A stretch of DNA of 64,000 nt from Alkalihalobacillus pseudalcaliphilus (GTDB lineage: Bacteria > Bacillota > Bacilli > Bacillales > Bacillaceae_D): assembly GCF_028610675.1 (NCBI RefSeq), contig NZ_JAQQWS010000001.1:930001-994000 (forward strand), written 5' to 3'. Made by a program: the position numbers and the translations under genes. Shown here piece after piece: positions 36,568 to 44,128 of the stretch. Numbering within the stretch: the first letter of the stretch is position 1; every line of letters begins with the position of its first letter. The notes under the pieces are model-generated. The model saw nothing but the letters and a program-made list of their open reading frames with translations. It was not told the origin of the DNA and did no database searches.

Positions 36568-37050
36568 ATGATGTCTTTTCAGTTACTCATAAATTTCGCA
36601 CTGGCTATTGCATGGATGCTTTTATATAATACGTATGATTTAAAGACTTTTATTATTGGCTATATAATAGGTTTCATTATTCTAGTTTTAATGAGACGTA
36701 TTTTCCCGTCAAGGTTATATATCATTCGTATTTACGGGGTCATTCACCTGTTGTTTGTGTTTATTAGGGAACTTTTACTTTCTAACTTGAGTGTTATGAA
36801 AATTATTATGAAGCCAAAGCTAGACATTAAGCCTGGTATTTTCACTCTGCATATAGACTACAAATCCGATTGGGAATTAACTTTGCTTTCCCTTTTAATT
36901 TCATTAACACCTGGAACAGTCGTGATTGATATTTCACACGACAAAGAACAAATGTATATTCACACAATGAATATTGATGACCTTGAAAATAGTATTGAGC
37001 ATATTTCAAACTCCTTTCAAAAAGTGATTTTGGAGGTGAGCAGGACATGA
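36568..37050 (+). CDS. mrpE: Na+/H+ antiporter subunit MrpE
   Basis: A 160-aa subunit with N-terminal membrane helices and a soluble C-terminal part; SLLISLTPGTVVIDIS and the HTMNIDD stretch are MnhE family motifs. MrpE has no NADH-dehydrogenase homologue. AAGGAG lies upstream within the mrpD end. It overlaps mrpF by 4 bases. Confidence 0.94.
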   Translation: MMSFQLLINFALAIAWMLLYNTYDLKTFIIGYIIGFIILVLMRRIFPSRLYIIRIYGVIHLLFVFIRELLLSNLSVMKIIMKPKLDIKPGIFTLHIDYKSDWELTLLSLLISLTPGTVVIDISHDKEQMYIHTMNIDDLENSIEHISNSFQKVILEVSRT

Positions 37051-37346
37051 TTATTAATGCGACGATTGATTATTTCCTTTATTTTGGCATTGCCGTCATT
37101 TCTGTAGGTCTTATTGGAGGCGTTTATCGTATATACAAAGGGCCAACACCAGCCGATCGACTTATGGCTTTAGATACTATTGGAATTAATATTATTTCAA
37201 TCACAGCACTTACAGGTATGATTTTACGTACCTCTGCTTTTTTAACTGTGATTCTCCTTGTAGGCATTCTAGCGTTTATTGGTACGGTAGCCTTTGCTAA
37301 GTTTATCGAAAGGGGTGTTGTTCTTGAGCGAAAACGTAATCATTGA
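37047..37346 (+). CDS. mrpF: Na+/H+ antiporter subunit MrpF
   Basis: A 99-aa three-helix subunit of the MnhF family with YRIYKGPTPADRLMALDTIG, the family signature. In B. subtilis MrpF has also been tied to bile-salt efflux. It overlaps mrpE (ATGA) and mrpG. Confidence 0.95.
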   Translation: MIINATIDYFLYFGIAVISVGLIGGVYRIYKGPTPADRLMALDTIGINIISITALTGMILRTSAFLTVILLVGILAFIGTVAFAKFIERGVVLERKRNH

Positions 37347-37791
37347 TATTATTGTTGCTGTGTTTGTCGTCCTTGGTTCCATTATCTCCCTAGTAACGAT
37401 GGTGGGATTAATCCGACTACCTGACACGTATACACGTGCTCACGCAGCAAGTAAAAGTGCTACGTTAGGAGTTTTGTTAATCTTACTAGCAGCACTCGCC
37501 TTTTTCTATCCAGAATACGGATTTGATGCAAGAATTTTGTTAGCGATTATTTTTGTATTTGTTTCCTCACCTGTTGCTGGTCATTTAGTCAGCCGTGCTG
37601 CCTATTTCTCTAACGTACCGCAATGGGAGAATGCTGTACGAGATGATTTAAAAGAAGTACTTGAAAAACGTAGAAAGCGTTATGAAATGCAGCTCGCTAA
37701 GAAAAAAGGTGACGAAGGTCGAAGACTGAAAGAGTTTGATCGTCGCAAAAAAGAAGAAGAAGAAGTCAATCGCCATGAAGGTGAAATGTAA
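37324..37791 (+). CDS. mrpG: Na+/H+ antiporter subunit MrpG
   Basis: A 155-aa MnhG subunit with MVGLIRLPDTYTRAHAASKS and a highly charged C-terminal tail (RRKKEEEEVNRHEGEM). I place the start at the TTG at 37324, since AAAGGGG lies 8 bases upstream and the membrane helix starts directly after; the longer frame to 37294 would lie in mrpF. It ends the seven-gene operon. Confidence 0.93.
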   Translation: MSENVIIDIIVAVFVVLGSIISLVTMVGLIRLPDTYTRAHAASKSATLGVLLILLAALAFFYPEYGFDARILLAIIFVFVSSPVAGHLVSRAAYFSNVPQWENAVRDDLKEVLEKRRKRYEMQLAKKKGDEGRRLKEFDRRKKEEEEVNRHEGEM

Positions 37792-37800
37792 TAGACAAAC

Positions 37801-37845
37801 AATAAAAAGCCGTCACGATGCTTAAGCAAAGTGGCGGCTTTTATT
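37801..37845. terminator. Bidirectional terminator between mrpG and tetR-type gene
   Basis: AATAAAAAGCCGTCAC and GTGGCGGCTTTTATT pair (one G-U) across a 14-base loop; T tracts on both strands. Confidence 0.88.
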
Positions 37846-38389
37846 ACTGTTTTTGAAAAAAATGCATAAGATGTTTGTTCATTTCTTCGATACTCAATTG
37901 ATATTGATGTCTTTTCCAATACATAATCATACCGATCGTTGCACTCGTAATCATTGATAAATAAAGCTCTCGATTTAAATTGAAAGGTAGCATTTTTAAG
38001 TTAAGATTCATGGAAACGTCCATAATCGTTTGGTGATATAGATTCATGTATTTTATAGGGGCATGTTCAGAGAAAATGATCTCATAAAAATCTTTATGCT
38101 CTAACACATGTTCAAACAAAGGAGTGATTGTTGACTCACTCGAAGACGTATTCCTTTCGTAAACCTGACGATATTTCACTTCTAATAATCCAATCACTTC
38201 ATTAAAATATTCCTGAAACAGCTCCTCTTTTCCCAAGAAATGTGCGTAAAACGTTCCTCGATTAATTTCAGCTTCCTTGCATATTTCTGAAATGGTTATC
38301 TCTTCTAACGTCTTCCTCTTTAACAGCTTTATGAACGTATCAAATATATTTTTTCTTGTTTTCTTCACGCGTAAATCATTCATATTCAT
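37844..38389 (-). CDS. TetR/AcrR family transcriptional regulator
   Basis: A 181-aa repressor. The N-terminal helix-turn-helix shows ITISEICKEAEINRGTFYAHF followed by KEELFQEYFNEV, and the helical C-terminal part would bind ligand. It is divergent from two short-chain dehydrogenase genes, and palindromes lie in the spacer, so it probably controls them and itself. The inducer is unknown. The ATG at 38389 has GTGAGG 8-9 bases upstream. Confidence 0.9.
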   Translation of the reverse strand: MNMNDLRVKKTRKNIFDTFIKLLKRKTLEEITISEICKEAEINRGTFYAHFLGKEELFQEYFNEVIGLLEVKYRQVYERNTSSSESTITPLFEHVLEHKDFYEIIFSEHAPIKYMNLYHQTIMDVSMNLNLKMLPFNLNRELYLSMITSATIGMIMYWKRHQYQLSIEEMNKHLMHFFQKQ

Positions 38390-38410
38390 AAAAAATTCCT
38401 CACTTATCGT

Positions 38411-38500
38411 ACAAGTCTTTAAAAGTTGTTCATTATCCTACAAAACTGTATCTTTTGCATATTGTAAGCCTTTACATAAACAAGCTATACTTTTAGTATA
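38411..38500. promoter_or_regulatory. Divergent promoter/operator region of tetR-type gene and SDR genes
   Basis: For the plus strand TTGTAA (38462-38467), 18 bases and TATACT (38486-38491) form a promoter. The palindrome TATAC-TTTTA-GTATA (38486-38500) overlaps its -10 box. A second imperfect palindrome ACAAGTCTTTAAAAGTTGT (38411-38429) lies near the regulator start. Both are candidate operators. Confidence 0.55.
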
Positions 38501-38528
38501 CCAAAGTTCCTATAGGAGGCTAACCATT

Positions 38529-39275
38529 ATGAATCAAGTTGTTCTTATTACAGGTGCGGCTACAGGCTTAGGTCGTGCCACTGCCTTAAAGTTAGCAGAA
38601 CAAAGCTACCGTCTAGCCCTTGTCGATTTTAATGAAGAAGCTGGTTTGCAAACAACCGAGGAAGTGAAAAATAAAGGTGCCGAGGCTATTTTTATTAAAG
38701 CCGACGTGTCCAATGAAGATGACGTCAAACTTTACGTCAAACGTACTGAGGAAACATTTGGACGTATCGATTATTTCCATAATAATGCAGGCATTATGAT
38801 TCCTTTTCGAATGATCCATGAGTATTCAGCAGATGAGTATGATCGCTTAATGAATATTAACGTAAAAGGTGCTTTTTTAGGCATTAAATACGTCATTGAG
38901 GTGATGCTCAAGAACGGTGGGGGTACGATTATTAATACTGTATCATCCAACTCTTATAAACCAACTGCTTATAATGGAATTTATTCTGCCTCCAAGCATG
39001 CTTTAGCCGGTATGACAAAATCGATCGGTCAAGATTACCAAGACGTAAATGTCTATGCGGTTGGTGTTGCTCCTAATACGATGCAAACGAATATTGCCGC
39101 AAATGCAAGCACGACTTTTACGCCTGAAATTGGAGCAAAAATCGGTGCTACTACGGGTCCAAACATTGCAGCAACTGCCGAGGAGATTGCCGATGCTGTC
39201 ATTTTTGCGATGAATAATGGAAAAGTATTGACAGGTTCCATTATTAACTGTGCTGGTGGACAAATTTATAACTAA
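38529..39275 (+). CDS. SDR family oxidoreductase 1
   Basis: A 248-aa classical short-chain dehydrogenase with TGAATGLGRA for NAD(P) binding, NNAG at the fourth strand and catalytic Ser and YSASK. AGGAGG lies 10 bases before the ATG at 38529; a longer frame to 38277 crosses the regulator and is not real. It ends with the typical CAGGQIYN tail. The substrate is unknown. It is 14 bases upstream of a second SDR gene. Confidence 0.9.
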   Translation: MNQVVLITGAATGLGRATALKLAEQSYRLALVDFNEEAGLQTTEEVKNKGAEAIFIKADVSNEDDVKLYVKRTEETFGRIDYFHNNAGIMIPFRMIHEYSADEYDRLMNINVKGAFLGIKYVIEVMLKNGGGTIINTVSSNSYKPTAYNGIYSASKHALAGMTKSIGQDYQDVNVYAVGVAPNTMQTNIAANASTTFTPEIGAKIGATTGPNIAATAEEIADAVIFAMNNGKVLTGSIINCAGGQIYN

Positions 39276-39289
39276 GAGGTGGATAACAT

Positions 39290-40099
39290 ATGAAACGTTT
39301 AGAAAATAAAGTAGCGATTATTACAGGTGCAGCATCAGGTATGGGAAAAGCAACCGCTAAGCTTTTTGCCAGTGAAGGGGCGAAAGTCATTGCCGCTGAC
39401 ATTAATATCGACGGTGCTAAGGAAGTTGTGAAGGAAATTAATGACGCTGGATTTACTGCAATTGCTCAGCCAGTTGATATCGGTTCAGCCCAGCAAATTG
39501 AGGAAATGGTCTTAGCAGCGAAAGAACATTTTGGTCGCTTGGATATTTTGCATAATAATGCAGCACGCCTTAATTTTTCGGGCGATGTCGATGTGATGAA
39601 TATGGACATTGACGAGTGGACAGAAACATTACGTTATAATTTGACTTCGGTAATGTTAGGGACGAAATTCGCGATTCCTCTTATGTTAGAAAATGGCGGT
39701 GGCTCGATCATTAATACCGCTTCGATTGCAGGAATTCACCCTGAGCTTTCTAAGTCTGCTTATTCTGTCGCAAAAGCTGGTGTTATCTCATTAACTAAAT
39801 CGACAGCGATTCAATTTGGCAAGCAAGGAATTCGTGCCAATGCCATTGCACCAGGGATGGTGCTTGAGCCTGAGATTGTTGAAAACGGCCACGAGAGCCT
39901 AAAGCAATACGCTCAGATTTTTGAAGAAACAAAAGCAACGCCACGTATTGGGATTCCATTAGACATCGCTCAACTTGCCCTTTATTTAGCAAGTGATGAA
40001 TCTTCCTTTATTACCGGACAAGTGATTTCTGCTGATGGCGGCATGACCGTTGGGAACCCGACGATTAGTGCGATTAAAAAGGCTGGTATTGGGTGGTAG
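39290..40099 (+). CDS. SDR family oxidoreductase 2
   Basis: A 269-aa classical short-chain dehydrogenase: TGAASGMGKA, NNAA, catalytic YSVAK and the IRANAIAPGMV segment; end region SSFITGQVISADGG. It is related to but clearly different from its neighbour, so the two probably act on one pathway or form alternative enzymes under the TetR-type regulator. AGAGGTGGATAAC precedes the ATG. Confidence 0.9.
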   Translation: MKRLENKVAIITGAASGMGKATAKLFASEGAKVIAADINIDGAKEVVKEINDAGFTAIAQPVDIGSAQQIEEMVLAAKEHFGRLDILHNNAARLNFSGDVDVMNMDIDEWTETLRYNLTSVMLGTKFAIPLMLENGGGSIINTASIAGIHPELSKSAYSVAKAGVISLTKSTAIQFGKQGIRANAIAPGMVLEPEIVENGHESLKQYAQIFEETKATPRIGIPLDIAQLALYLASDESSFITGQVISADGGMTVGNPTISAIKKAGIGW

Positions 40100-40138
40100 A
40101 AAGTGAAAAAAAATAGATGACACTTGACTGTCATGAAG

Positions 40139-40178
40139 GAAAGTCGGCATGGTACAAATTGTATCTTGTCGACTTTTT
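40139..40178 (+). terminator. Terminator after the SDR pair
   Basis: AAAGTCGGCA and TGTCGACTTT (one G-U pair) bracket a loop with further pairing (TACAA/TTGTA), followed by TTTTT. Confidence 0.75.
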
Positions 40179-40310
40179 GTAGTAACCTAACAACCATCAT
40201 ACTTATTATAATACCATAGCTTCATGACACATAATCTTATACAATATTAATAATCTTAAAATTACTGCTGAAGTTATGATATGAAAAACTTTTCAAGGAG
40301 AGTAGGCAAA

Positions 40311-40690
40311 ATGATAAAGACTCTTTTACCATTTTTTCTAATTTTGTTTTTTTAATTGGTTGTAGTAATGGGCAACATTCATCTGAGACAGCCGTTACAA
40401 CAACAGGTCAAATAATTGCTGAAGAACAGTTGTCCCAAAATAAAGAAGCTGATTTTATATTTATTAATGATGTTGTCTATATTTTTTCACAAAAACACAT
40501 CATAGAATCACCTAAAGAACTTGAAGAAATAGCAATAGAATCAGAATATCATATGGAAAATAACTCAAATACAGTTTCTGCTACTAAACTTCAACCAGGT
40601 ACGAAAATTTTCAAATCAGATAACCCCGACATTATATATGTTGTAAAAGATGACGAATACCTCTTGTATGAAGGCATTCCAGAAGGGTGA
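40311..40690 (+). pseudogene. Lipoprotein gene with a frameshift in a T7 run
   Basis: AAGGAGAG precedes an ATG at 40311. The frame reads MIKTLLPFFLILFF and stops at TAA (40353) right after seven T residues (40347-40353). One extra T would continue it as FFLIGCSNGQHSSE, giving a perfect lipobox LIGC, then a polar domain ending at 40690 (TGTKIFKSDN-like core KLQPGTKIFKSDNPDIIYVV, tail LLYEGIPEG), about 126 aa in all. It resembles small extracytoplasmic Bacillus lipoproteins of unknown function. Sequencing error, true loss or phase variation are all possible. Confidence 0.75.
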
Positions 40691-40747
40691 AAAAAATAGC
40701 GCCCTATTTAAAAGGGTATCGTAACGTTGACCTTTATTGACACTTGG

Positions 40748-40785
40748 CCCAAGCGTGTTAGGTTATTCCATCTAACTGCCTTGGG
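40748..40785. other. Imperfect inverted repeat downstream of the lipoprotein gene
   Basis: CCCAAG (40748-40753) and GTTAG (40757-40761) pair with CTAAC (40772-40776) and CTTGGG (40780-40785). No T tract follows, so its role is unclear. Confidence 0.5.
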
Positions 40786-40836
40786 TCTATATCTTATCCG
40801 ATTAATTTTACATGTTCTAAAAAGCGTTCTACTTTT

Positions 40837-41646
40837 TTATTTCGCGCCCTCTGTTGTCAATAACATCCCTATCTTTTGGCCCATTTGAACGGAATCTCCT
40901 TCTTGCAGATGTTCAAATTCCATCATAGTAGGCTCAAAGAGCAGGATGACTGTCGAGCCAAAGGAAAAATAGCCGAGCTCTTCTCCCTTTTTTAGCTGCT
41001 CGTGTGAATGTGTAAGAGCAATTGTATTAATATTCATCGCCCCCACTTTAGCCATGATGACATGTTGATTCATCACGCACAGCTCTGTTAACGAGCGATA
41101 ATTATGCGATAATGGCTTTTTTCCATATTTTAATCCTGCATCATTGACAGGGTATGAACGTTTTCCTAGCTCCCATTGCTTTGTGATTTCTCCCGTAAGA
41201 GGACTATGTATACGATGATAATCTTTCGGACTTAAGTAGAGGACGATGTAGTGTCCATTCACATACTGCTGTGCTTTTTCTCTGTCTCCTAATAAATCAA
41301 GCAGTTGATACATTTGCCCTTTAACTTGAAACTCACTTTTAGGTGTCAATGTACCCAAGGAGGCTATTTTGGCGTCCACAGGACTAACAATACTTGTTTC
41401 CTTATCATCCACAGTACGAACCCCATTTTTTAATTTCCTCGTAAAGAAAGCATGTAGACTTTGATACTCTGTTATTGACTTTTCAGCTTCATGCATGTTA
41501 ATTTGAAATGTTTTAGCAAACGCCGGTATAATGCGTTTACTTATTTTAGATTGAGCAAAACGCATGATTATCTTCGATTGAAAAGGTGAATTACTCAATT
41601 CAACAAATATCCTGAACAATTTTTGTTTCAACGACCTGTCCCCCAT
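40837..41646 (-). CDS. psd: Phosphatidylserine decarboxylase
   Basis: Psd converts phosphatidylserine to phosphatidylethanolamine at the membrane. The 269-aa proenzyme has SPVDAKI, YLSPKDYHRIHSP and the self-cleavage site GYFSFGST, where the serine becomes the pyruvoyl group of the small alpha chain. A TTG five codons in (MKQKLFRIF) could be an alternative start, since no strong ribosome binding site precedes the ATG at 41646. It is divergent from pssA, which makes its substrate. Confidence 0.94.
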   Translation of the reverse strand: MGDRSLKQKLFRIFVELSNSPFQSKIIMRFAQSKISKRIIPAFAKTFQINMHEAEKSITEYQSLHAFFTRKLKNGVRTVDDKETSIVSPVDAKIASLGTLTPKSEFQVKGQMYQLLDLLGDREKAQQYVNGHYIVLYLSPKDYHRIHSPLTGEITKQWELGKRSYPVNDAGLKYGKKPLSHNYRSLTELCVMNQHVIMAKVGAMNINTIALTHSHEQLKKGEELGYFSFGSTVILLFEPTMMEFEHLQEGDSVQMGQKIGMLLTTEGAK

Positions 41647-41836
41647 GTACCTGTAAATATTTTTGGCAATCTTTATCCTTTTAGTAGTGTAAACACCCTG
41701 TATATGATAAGATTATACTTTAATAGCGCATGTAAAAAAATGTACCATGATTTATTTTAATATGCGATTTTTTTGAAGGAAGTTTCATAAAGATATAGAA
41801 CAACCTATGTGATTATTAACTCAAGGAGTGAAATGG

Positions 41837-42376
41837 ATGTTGCTATTACAACGCCTTGACCATACGAAAAAGAAGTTAAAAGGACAAATTGCCAATATCC
41901 TGACTCTATTAAATCTTAGTTTAGGTGCATTTGCAATCCTTTTTACGATTCAAGATCAGCTACGACTCGCTTTACTGCTCATTACAATCGCTGCTGTTTT
42001 TGATCGTTTAGATGGTGCTGTTGCCCGTAAACTAAATAGTACGTCAGAGTTAGGAAAACAACTGGACTCATTATGCGATATGATTTCTTTTGGCGTAGCT
42101 CCAGCCTTATTAATTCATCAAGCGGTCTTATTTGAATTTGGTTTTGCAGGTGCATTTTTTGCGATTGTTTTTATTATTTGTGGTGCGATTCGATTAGCGA
42201 AGTTTAATATTACCGAATCTAATGGTTTCTTCTTTGGCCTCCCTATTACAGCTGCCGGTTGTATGTTAACCATTTTAACTCTTCTTGTCGCCTATATTCC
42301 GGAATATGTATTTATGCTTTTCACTTTAATCTTAGCTTTTCTTATGATTAGCCCTATGAAAATTCGAAAAATGTAA
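41837..42376 (+). CDS. pssA: CDP-diacylglycerol-serine O-phosphatidyltransferase
   Basis: PssA makes phosphatidylserine from CDP-diacylglycerol and serine. The 179-aa membrane protein carries the CDP-alcohol transferase motif DG-x2-AR-x8-G-x3-D-x3-D in LDGAVARKLNSTSELG and KQLDSLCD. The ATG at 41837 lies 8 bases after AAGGAG; an upstream GTG at 41828 is part of that site. With psd it forms the phosphatidylethanolamine branch. Confidence 0.94.
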   Translation: MLLLQRLDHTKKKLKGQIANILTLLNLSLGAFAILFTIQDQLRLALLLITIAAVFDRLDGAVARKLNSTSELGKQLDSLCDMISFGVAPALLIHQAVLFEFGFAGAFFAIVFIICGAIRLAKFNITESNGFFFGLPITAAGCMLTILTLLVAYIPEYVFMLFTLILAFLMISPMKIRKM

Positions 42377-42491
42377 TATGACTTTTTAAGAAGGATTCGT
42401 TCTTTATTCGACATTATCACTAAAATATACGAAGAAATGTCAAAAACGGTGAAAATATTGGCTTAATATGAATGATTTTCCTTCGAAAGGC

Positions 42492-42561
42492 TTGACAGTC
42501 ATAGGCTTGGAGAGTAAATTGTAAGTGCAGGCTTTAAATCAAGGCAGATTAGCTTGCTATA
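42492..42561 (+). promoter_or_regulatory. Two promoters of the HU gene
   Basis: P1: TTGACA (42492-42497), 17 bases, TAAATT (42515-42520). P2: an extended -10 box TGCTATAAT (42553-42561) with a weak -35 TTAAAT. Two promoters fit the abundance of HU. Confidence 0.75.
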
Positions 42562-42640
42562 ATGCAGAAATAAGCTTTTGTTTTCTAAAATGATAGAAAA
42601 TAAGTTTTTTCTAAACAAGGTATGAAAGGGAGTTTTTTTC

Positions 42641-42913
42641 ATGAACAAAACAGACTTAATTAACGCAGTATCAGAGCAAGCAGACCTTTCTAAAAAGGAT
42701 GCTTCTAAAGCAGTAGACGCAGTATTCGAAAGCATTACTTCAACATTAGTAGAAGGTGGCAAAGTTCAATTAGTTGGCTTTGGTAGTTTCGAAGTACGTG
42801 AGCGTTCTGCTCGTAAGGGTCGCAACCCTCAAACAGGTGCTGAAATTGAAATTCCAGCAACTAAGAACCCTGCATTCAAGCCAGGTAAGCAATTAAAAGA
42901 CGCAGTAAACTAA
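42641..42913 (+). CDS. hup: DNA-binding protein HU
   Basis: HU is the main nucleoid protein. The 90-aa product starts MNKTDLINAVSEQADLSKKD and has the DNA-binding arm signature GFGSFEVRERSARKGRNPQT. It ends FKPGKQLKDAVN. The ribosome binding site AAAGGGAG precedes the ATG, and a strong terminator follows, so it is monocistronic. In B. subtilis hbs lies elsewhere. Confidence 0.97.
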   Translation: MNKTDLINAVSEQADLSKKDASKAVDAVFESITSTLVEGGKVQLVGFGSFEVRERSARKGRNPQTGAEIEIPATKNPAFKPGKQLKDAVN

Positions 42914-42938
42914 TTACACATATGTAATGAACATTAAA

Positions 42939-42975
42939 TCGAAGCAAAGGATTAACCTCCTTGCTTCGATTTTTT
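42939..42975 (+). terminator. Terminator after the HU gene
   Basis: TCGAAGCAA pairs with TTGCTTCGA, flanked by GG/CC pairs inside, followed by TTTTTTATTT. Confidence 0.88.
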
Positions 42976-43161
42976 ATTTGAAACCGTATCAAGACCTCAG
43001 CCGCACATTTTATTTGCTCACTGCATAACCACCTCTTCGATTTACATAGTACCCTACTGCTCTTCCCACTTTTTTACCAACTATTTAGCTGAATGGTCAA
43101 TCATTTTCATTGCTTGTATATGCATTATATGTTAATTTGAAAGGGATAAATGATATAAGTT

Positions 43162-43256
43162 CGTTCACTAGGGGTGCGTTTATTTGTGCTGAGAGAGGCT
43201 ATGAGCCTTAACCCTTTTTACCTGAACTAGATAATACTAGCGGAGGGAAGTGGAAG
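43162..43256 (+). promoter_or_regulatory. TPP riboswitch (THI element)
   Basis: All conserved blocks appear in order: CTAGGGGTGC, GTGCTGAGAGAGGC, AACCCTTTTTACCTGAAC, the GATAATACTAGCG segment and GAGGGAAGTGG. It precedes tenA by 130 bases, with a terminator hairpin between. Thiamine pyrophosphate should switch the gene off. Confidence 0.95.
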
Positions 43257-43307
43257 TAGACAAAAGTATGCACGTTAGCGACGTGTACTTTTCTTACACT
43301 TGTTTAC

Positions 43308-43337
43308 AACTCCTCTTCTTTTTAGAGGAGTTTATTT
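43308..43337 (+). terminator. Riboswitch expression platform terminator
   Basis: AACTCCTCT (43308-43316) is exactly complementary to AGAGGAGTT (43324-43332) with a 7-base loop, followed by TATTT. A second small hairpin GCACGT/ACGTGT lies between aptamer and terminator. The layout fits TPP-dependent termination. Confidence 0.85.
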
Positions 43338-43386
43338 GCGTCGTCGTACGCTCTAGTGACTAGCGAACGAGGAGGATGATGAGAAT

Positions 43387-44061
43387 ATGAAATTTTCACA
43401 GCGCTTATATGAAGCAGCTAAGCCTATTTGGGAGAAGAGTCATTCACACCCATTCGTACAAGGAATTGGTGATGGAAGTCTCGACATTGAAAAGTTTAAA
43501 TTTTTTATGTGTCAAGACTACATTTATTTAATCGATTACTCGCGGTTATTTGCTTTAGGTAGCTTAAAAGCTTCAGACTTAACGACTATGCAAGTTTTCG
43601 CTAAAATGCTACACGTAACATTAGACGAAGAAATGAGCTTACACAGAGCTTATGCGAAGCGTCTAGGCATATCTGAAGAAGAGCTTGAAGCGACAAAGCC
43701 AGCACCGACAACTTTAGCCTACAGCTCTTATATGCTAAACATTGCTCAACGCGGTTCACTAAAAGAACTATTAGCAGCCATTATGCCTTGTACATGGAGT
43801 TATTATGAAATTGGTTTGCGTTTAAGTGAAATTCCAGGTGCCCGTGAGCACGAATGGTATGGTGAGTGGATTAGAATGTATGAATCAGATGAATTTGGCG
43901 CTGTAGCACAGTGGCAAATTCAATTAATCGATGAATTAACTGCTTCTAGTACGGAAAAAGAATTACAGGAGTTAGAAGAAATTTTCCTCACGACGAGTCG
44001 TTTTGAATATATGTTCTGGGATATGTCCTTTGAGCAAACATCATGGCCTATGGAAGATTAA
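43387..44061 (+). CDS. tenA: Aminopyrimidine aminohydrolase / thiaminase II TenA
   Basis: TenA hydrolyses the aminomethylpyrimidine from degraded thiamine to recover the HMP moiety. The 224-aa helical protein has FKFFMCQDYIYLIDYSR with the substrate aspartate, MPCTWSYYEIG with the catalytic cysteine, and TSRFEYMFWDM with the acidic C-terminal residue. AGGAGGATGATGAG precedes the ATG. It stands alone behind the TPP riboswitch, without the other thi genes. Confidence 0.96.
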   Translation: MKFSQRLYEAAKPIWEKSHSHPFVQGIGDGSLDIEKFKFFMCQDYIYLIDYSRLFALGSLKASDLTTMQVFAKMLHVTLDEEMSLHRAYAKRLGISEEELEATKPAPTTLAYSSYMLNIAQRGSLKELLAAIMPCTWSYYEIGLRLSEIPGAREHEWYGEWIRMYESDEFGAVAQWQIQLIDELTASSTEKELQELEEIFLTTSRFEYMFWDMSFEQTSWPMED

Positions 44062-44084
44062 CGTTTAATACGTACCGATCAAAA

Positions 44085-44122
44085 AAAGCTGTTCTAAGGG
44101 GATTTCCTTAGAACAGCTTTCA
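44085..44122. terminator. Bidirectional terminator between tenA and the amidase gene
   Basis: AAAGCTGTTCTAAGG (44085-44099) and CCTTAGAACAGCTTT (44106-44120) are exactly complementary, flanked by A and T tracts. Confidence 0.92.
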
Positions 44123-44128
44123 TTATGA

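Noticed and set aside
38277..38528. Upstream extension of the first SDR frame (84 codons)
   Set aside because: It runs antisense through the regulator gene. The SDR fold starts exactly at MNQVVLITGAA with AGGAGG before it.
40837..41646. Possible archaetidylserine or other decarboxylase instead of Psd
   Set aside because: The FGST cleavage site, length and divergent pssA gene fit phosphatidylserine decarboxylase.
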